Source: a virus. Taken from it: DNA of 22,602 nucleotides. Shown piece by piece: positions 21,176 through 22,602 of the stretch. Position 1 is the first letter of the stretch. The number at the start of each line of letters is the position of its first letter. Below the pieces are notes generated by a model. It did no database searches. It was given only the letters and a program-made list of their open reading frames with translations, and had not been told where the DNA came from. The translations under genes and the position numbers were made by a program. The DNA lies in the IMG/VR virus record IMGVR_UViG_3300025280_002195, positions 1 to 22,602 of that record. One strand, given 5' to 3'.

Positions 21176-22024
21176 ATGGCAGATGAGCTTATGACAAAGG
21201 TCGAAAAGCAAATGGAGGGTACGAATCTTGCACTAGCTGCCGTTGCTGAAGTTTTGCAAAAGATGGATGCTCGATTTTCTAATGACGAGGAAGCAGAGAT
21301 TAGAAAGGAAGAGGAACAGATAGCCTTTTCTGAGAGAACCGCTCTTGTAAAGGATATTGCCTCAGAGGTGGTAGGCATTTTGAAGCAGGGTGGTTTGGAT
21401 GTAGATGGGACTAAGGTACGTAGTGCTGCGAAGACGGGTAAGGGCGGCAGTGCAGATGATTCTGAAAAGCCGGCCAATATTTCAAGCAATATTGCGGATC
21501 AGCAAGCTACTATTCAGGCTATGAAGAAACAGAAGGATAATGGAGATGGGGAAGAAGAAGAGGACGAAGATGTACTCCCGCCCAAGGGTGGATACATGAA
21601 GACTCATGTTCCTGGTCATGAAGATGACGATGAGGAAGATGTAGAAAAAGAGGGTGCCGACGAGTACCCAGCAGAAGAGGACGAGCCAGAGAATGAGGAA
21701 GATGAGATGAAGTCTATGAAGAAAGAACTAAAGGCCCTGAGAAAGCAGATACGAACTGTTAATAGTTCTATGGAGAAGGCGATTTCTAAGGAAGCTGAGA
21801 GCCGCCTTCGCAAGATGGGCTTTAGGGAAGAGAATGGACTACAGAGACCTCAGCGTATTGAGACTCCTCTAGGCGTTGACGGTTCTACTCCTATTGTGAA
21901 AACTGGTAGTAGTACCGATACTGTTGAACAGCTAGTAGGATTGTCTTATAAACAGCTTCGTGATCTACAAGCCCAAATTGAAATGGGTAACACTGAGGGA
22001 GTTCCAAGGGAACTTCTTGGGTAG
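21176..22024 (+). CDS. Acidic coiled-coil protein, probable capsid scaffold or assembly protein
   Basis: The product has 282 residues. The N-terminal helical region runs from residue 1 to about 70. A very acidic low-complexity centre at about 121-180 is made largely of Glu and Asp, followed by a basic coiled coil (SMKKELKALRKQIRTVNSSM) and a C-terminal part with QLVGLSYKQLRDLQAQIEMG. Length, charge, coiled coils and position directly before the major capsid gene fit an internal scaffold. No protease motif is visible, so a fused maturation protease is unlikely. Codon use is more GC-rich than in upstream genes, as in the capsid gene that follows. The function is inferred from order and composition. 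Confidence 0.66.
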   Translation: MADELMTKVEKQMEGTNLALAAVAEVLQKMDARFSNDEEAEIRKEEEQIAFSERTALVKDIASEVVGILKQGGLDVDGTKVRSAAKTGKGGSADDSEKPANISSNIADQQATIQAMKKQKDNGDGEEEEDEDVLPPKGGYMKTHVPGHEDDDEEDVEKEGADEYPAEEDEPENEEDEMKSMKKELKALRKQIRTVNSSMEKAISKEAESRLRKMGFREENGLQRPQRIETPLGVDGSTPIVKTGSSTDTVEQLVGLSYKQLRDLQAQIEMGNTEGVPRELLG

Positions 22025-22050
22025 TTTAAAATTAATTAGGAGGAAATATC

Positions 22051-22602
22051 ATGGCTAATCCATCCCTAGCGGAATATTTAGCCCAATCGCAACGTGGACT
22101 GTATCAGTCAGTCTTCGGCCCAGAGTACTTGATGAAGCAGACGTACTTCACGGTTGATACTGCTACTGGTATTTTTAACACTACGTATGGGCGTAAGGTG
22201 TGGCAAGCCCTGAATAACCAAACACGCTTTTTCAATGCCATTCCCAGAACGGTCTGGGGTAACACGGCTGGTTGGCGTGTAAGGACGGACAGGGGTTCGG
22301 GACGATCCCGACCTGTGACAGAGACCGGCTCTCTTCCGACAGTTGATATTTCCAACATTGAGACCGTATCGAGCTTGCCTCGTGTAGTCTCTACGACTTT
22401 TGGTGCCTCCGTGAAGTCAGTATTCACGGCGCAGCTAGAAGGCGGTGTTGGGGATGTGCTGGCGTTGGAGAACGAGAATGCACAGCTTGACCATGTCAAG
22501 GAAATTAACGAGGAACTTCTTGCAGGTTCCGCATATCTAGTATCTGCTGGTGCATCGACAACGTTTACCGTTCCAGCAGCTATTGCAAAACATTTTAAAA
22601 TC
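22051..22602 (+). CDS. Major capsid protein (5' part; runs off the window)
   Basis: Starting at ATG 22051 with TTAGGAGG at 22037-22044, the frame is open for 184 codons to the window end. The product begins MANPSLAEYLAQSQRG and contains a run with TRFFNAIPRTVWG, followed by a stretch ending RSRPVTETG. It then has LPTVDISNIETVSSLPRVV and LEGGVGDVLALENENAQLD. This resembles HK97-fold major capsid proteins of phages that make separate scaffolds: an N-arm, then an extended-loop-like region with a P-V-T-E-T-G-S-L-P stretch. It follows the scaffold-like gene, as expected. Third codon positions are often C or G, unlike most of the window, a common mark of very highly expressed genes. Confidence 0.75.
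   Translation, partial: MANPSLAEYLAQSQRGLYQSVFGPEYLMKQTYFTVDTATGIFNTTYGRKVWQALNNQTRFFNAIPRTVWGNTAGWRVRTDRGSGRSRPVTETGSLPTVDISNIETVSSLPRVVSTTFGASVKSVFTAQLEGGVGDVLALENENAQLDHVKEINEELLAGSAYLVSAGASTTFTVPAAIAKHFKI

Noticed and set aside
21154-21489. Minus-strand frame opposite the scaffold-like gene
   Set aside because: It is an antisense by-product of GA-rich codons; the Ser/Leu-rich translation has no family resemblance.
22104-22499. Minus-strand frame opposite the capsid gene
   Set aside because: The + strand frame from 22051 is open to the window end, has a strong ribosome site and reads as a capsid protein; the antisense frame has neither.

Overview
The window is a segment of a tailed double-stranded DNA bacteriophage (Caudoviricetes). 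All 31 genes that I accept lie on the + strand, packed with 0-140 base gaps or short overlaps (TAATG and ATGA junctions). Most are preceded by a strong Shine-Dalgarno sequence (AGGAGG-type), so the host is a bacterium. The sequence is AT-rich and uses the standard bacterial code with TGG for Trp. No integrase, repressor, lysis or tail gene is visible. I cannot name the host. The phage's class II (B12) ribonucleotide reductase and a probable selenocysteine codon suggest a host that handles cobalamin and selenium.

Layout. Positions 1-4519 hold a replication/recombination block: a standalone NIL-domain protein, a MazG-like protein, a RecA-type recombinase, a Vsr/DUF559-type nuclease, a Cas4/RecB-type PD-(D/E)XK nuclease with four candidate Fe-S cysteines, and a RuvC-like resolvase, with small unknowns between them. 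Positions 4540-6739 hold the terminase pair. Positions 6764-10638 are an insert of metabolic and unknown genes between terminase and portal: NrdJ, a membrane-anchored beta-rich protein, a thermonuclease-fold protein, and a glutaredoxin/NrdH-like redoxin whose first active-site Cys codon is TGA. Positions 10654-17163 hold the portal, an extraordinary 1166-residue protein, and a basic low-complexity protein. Positions 17167-19892 hold a zinc ribbon, a metallophosphoesterase with a helix-turn-helix, an HExxH protein, a MIP18/SufT-type (DUF59) protein and ThyX. From 19962 come small unknowns, then an acidic scaffold-like protein and the start of the major capsid protein, which runs off the end.

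Two items stand out. First, the redoxin at 10396-10638 reads as a selenoprotein with a U-G-P-C active site; a small hairpin with a GUC loop lies 21 bases after the TGA, where a bacterial SECIS element is expected. Without recoding, the well-placed ribosome site would make only an 11-residue peptide. Second, the 1166-residue gene fuses a type IB DNA topoisomerase, a CCA-adding enzyme-like nucleotidyltransferase and an HD domain, directly downstream of the portal gene.

Functional picture: NrdJ, the redoxin, ThyX and the MazG-like protein would shape the dNTP pool. The RecA-like, RuvC-like and PD-(D/E)XK proteins would run recombination-dependent replication and prepare concatemers for the terminase. 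NIL, DUF59 and the Cys-rich nuclease hint at an iron-sulfur theme. An exact ten-base motif, ATAGTATAAT, occurs in four intergenic places and looks like a shared promoter element for the later transcription units.
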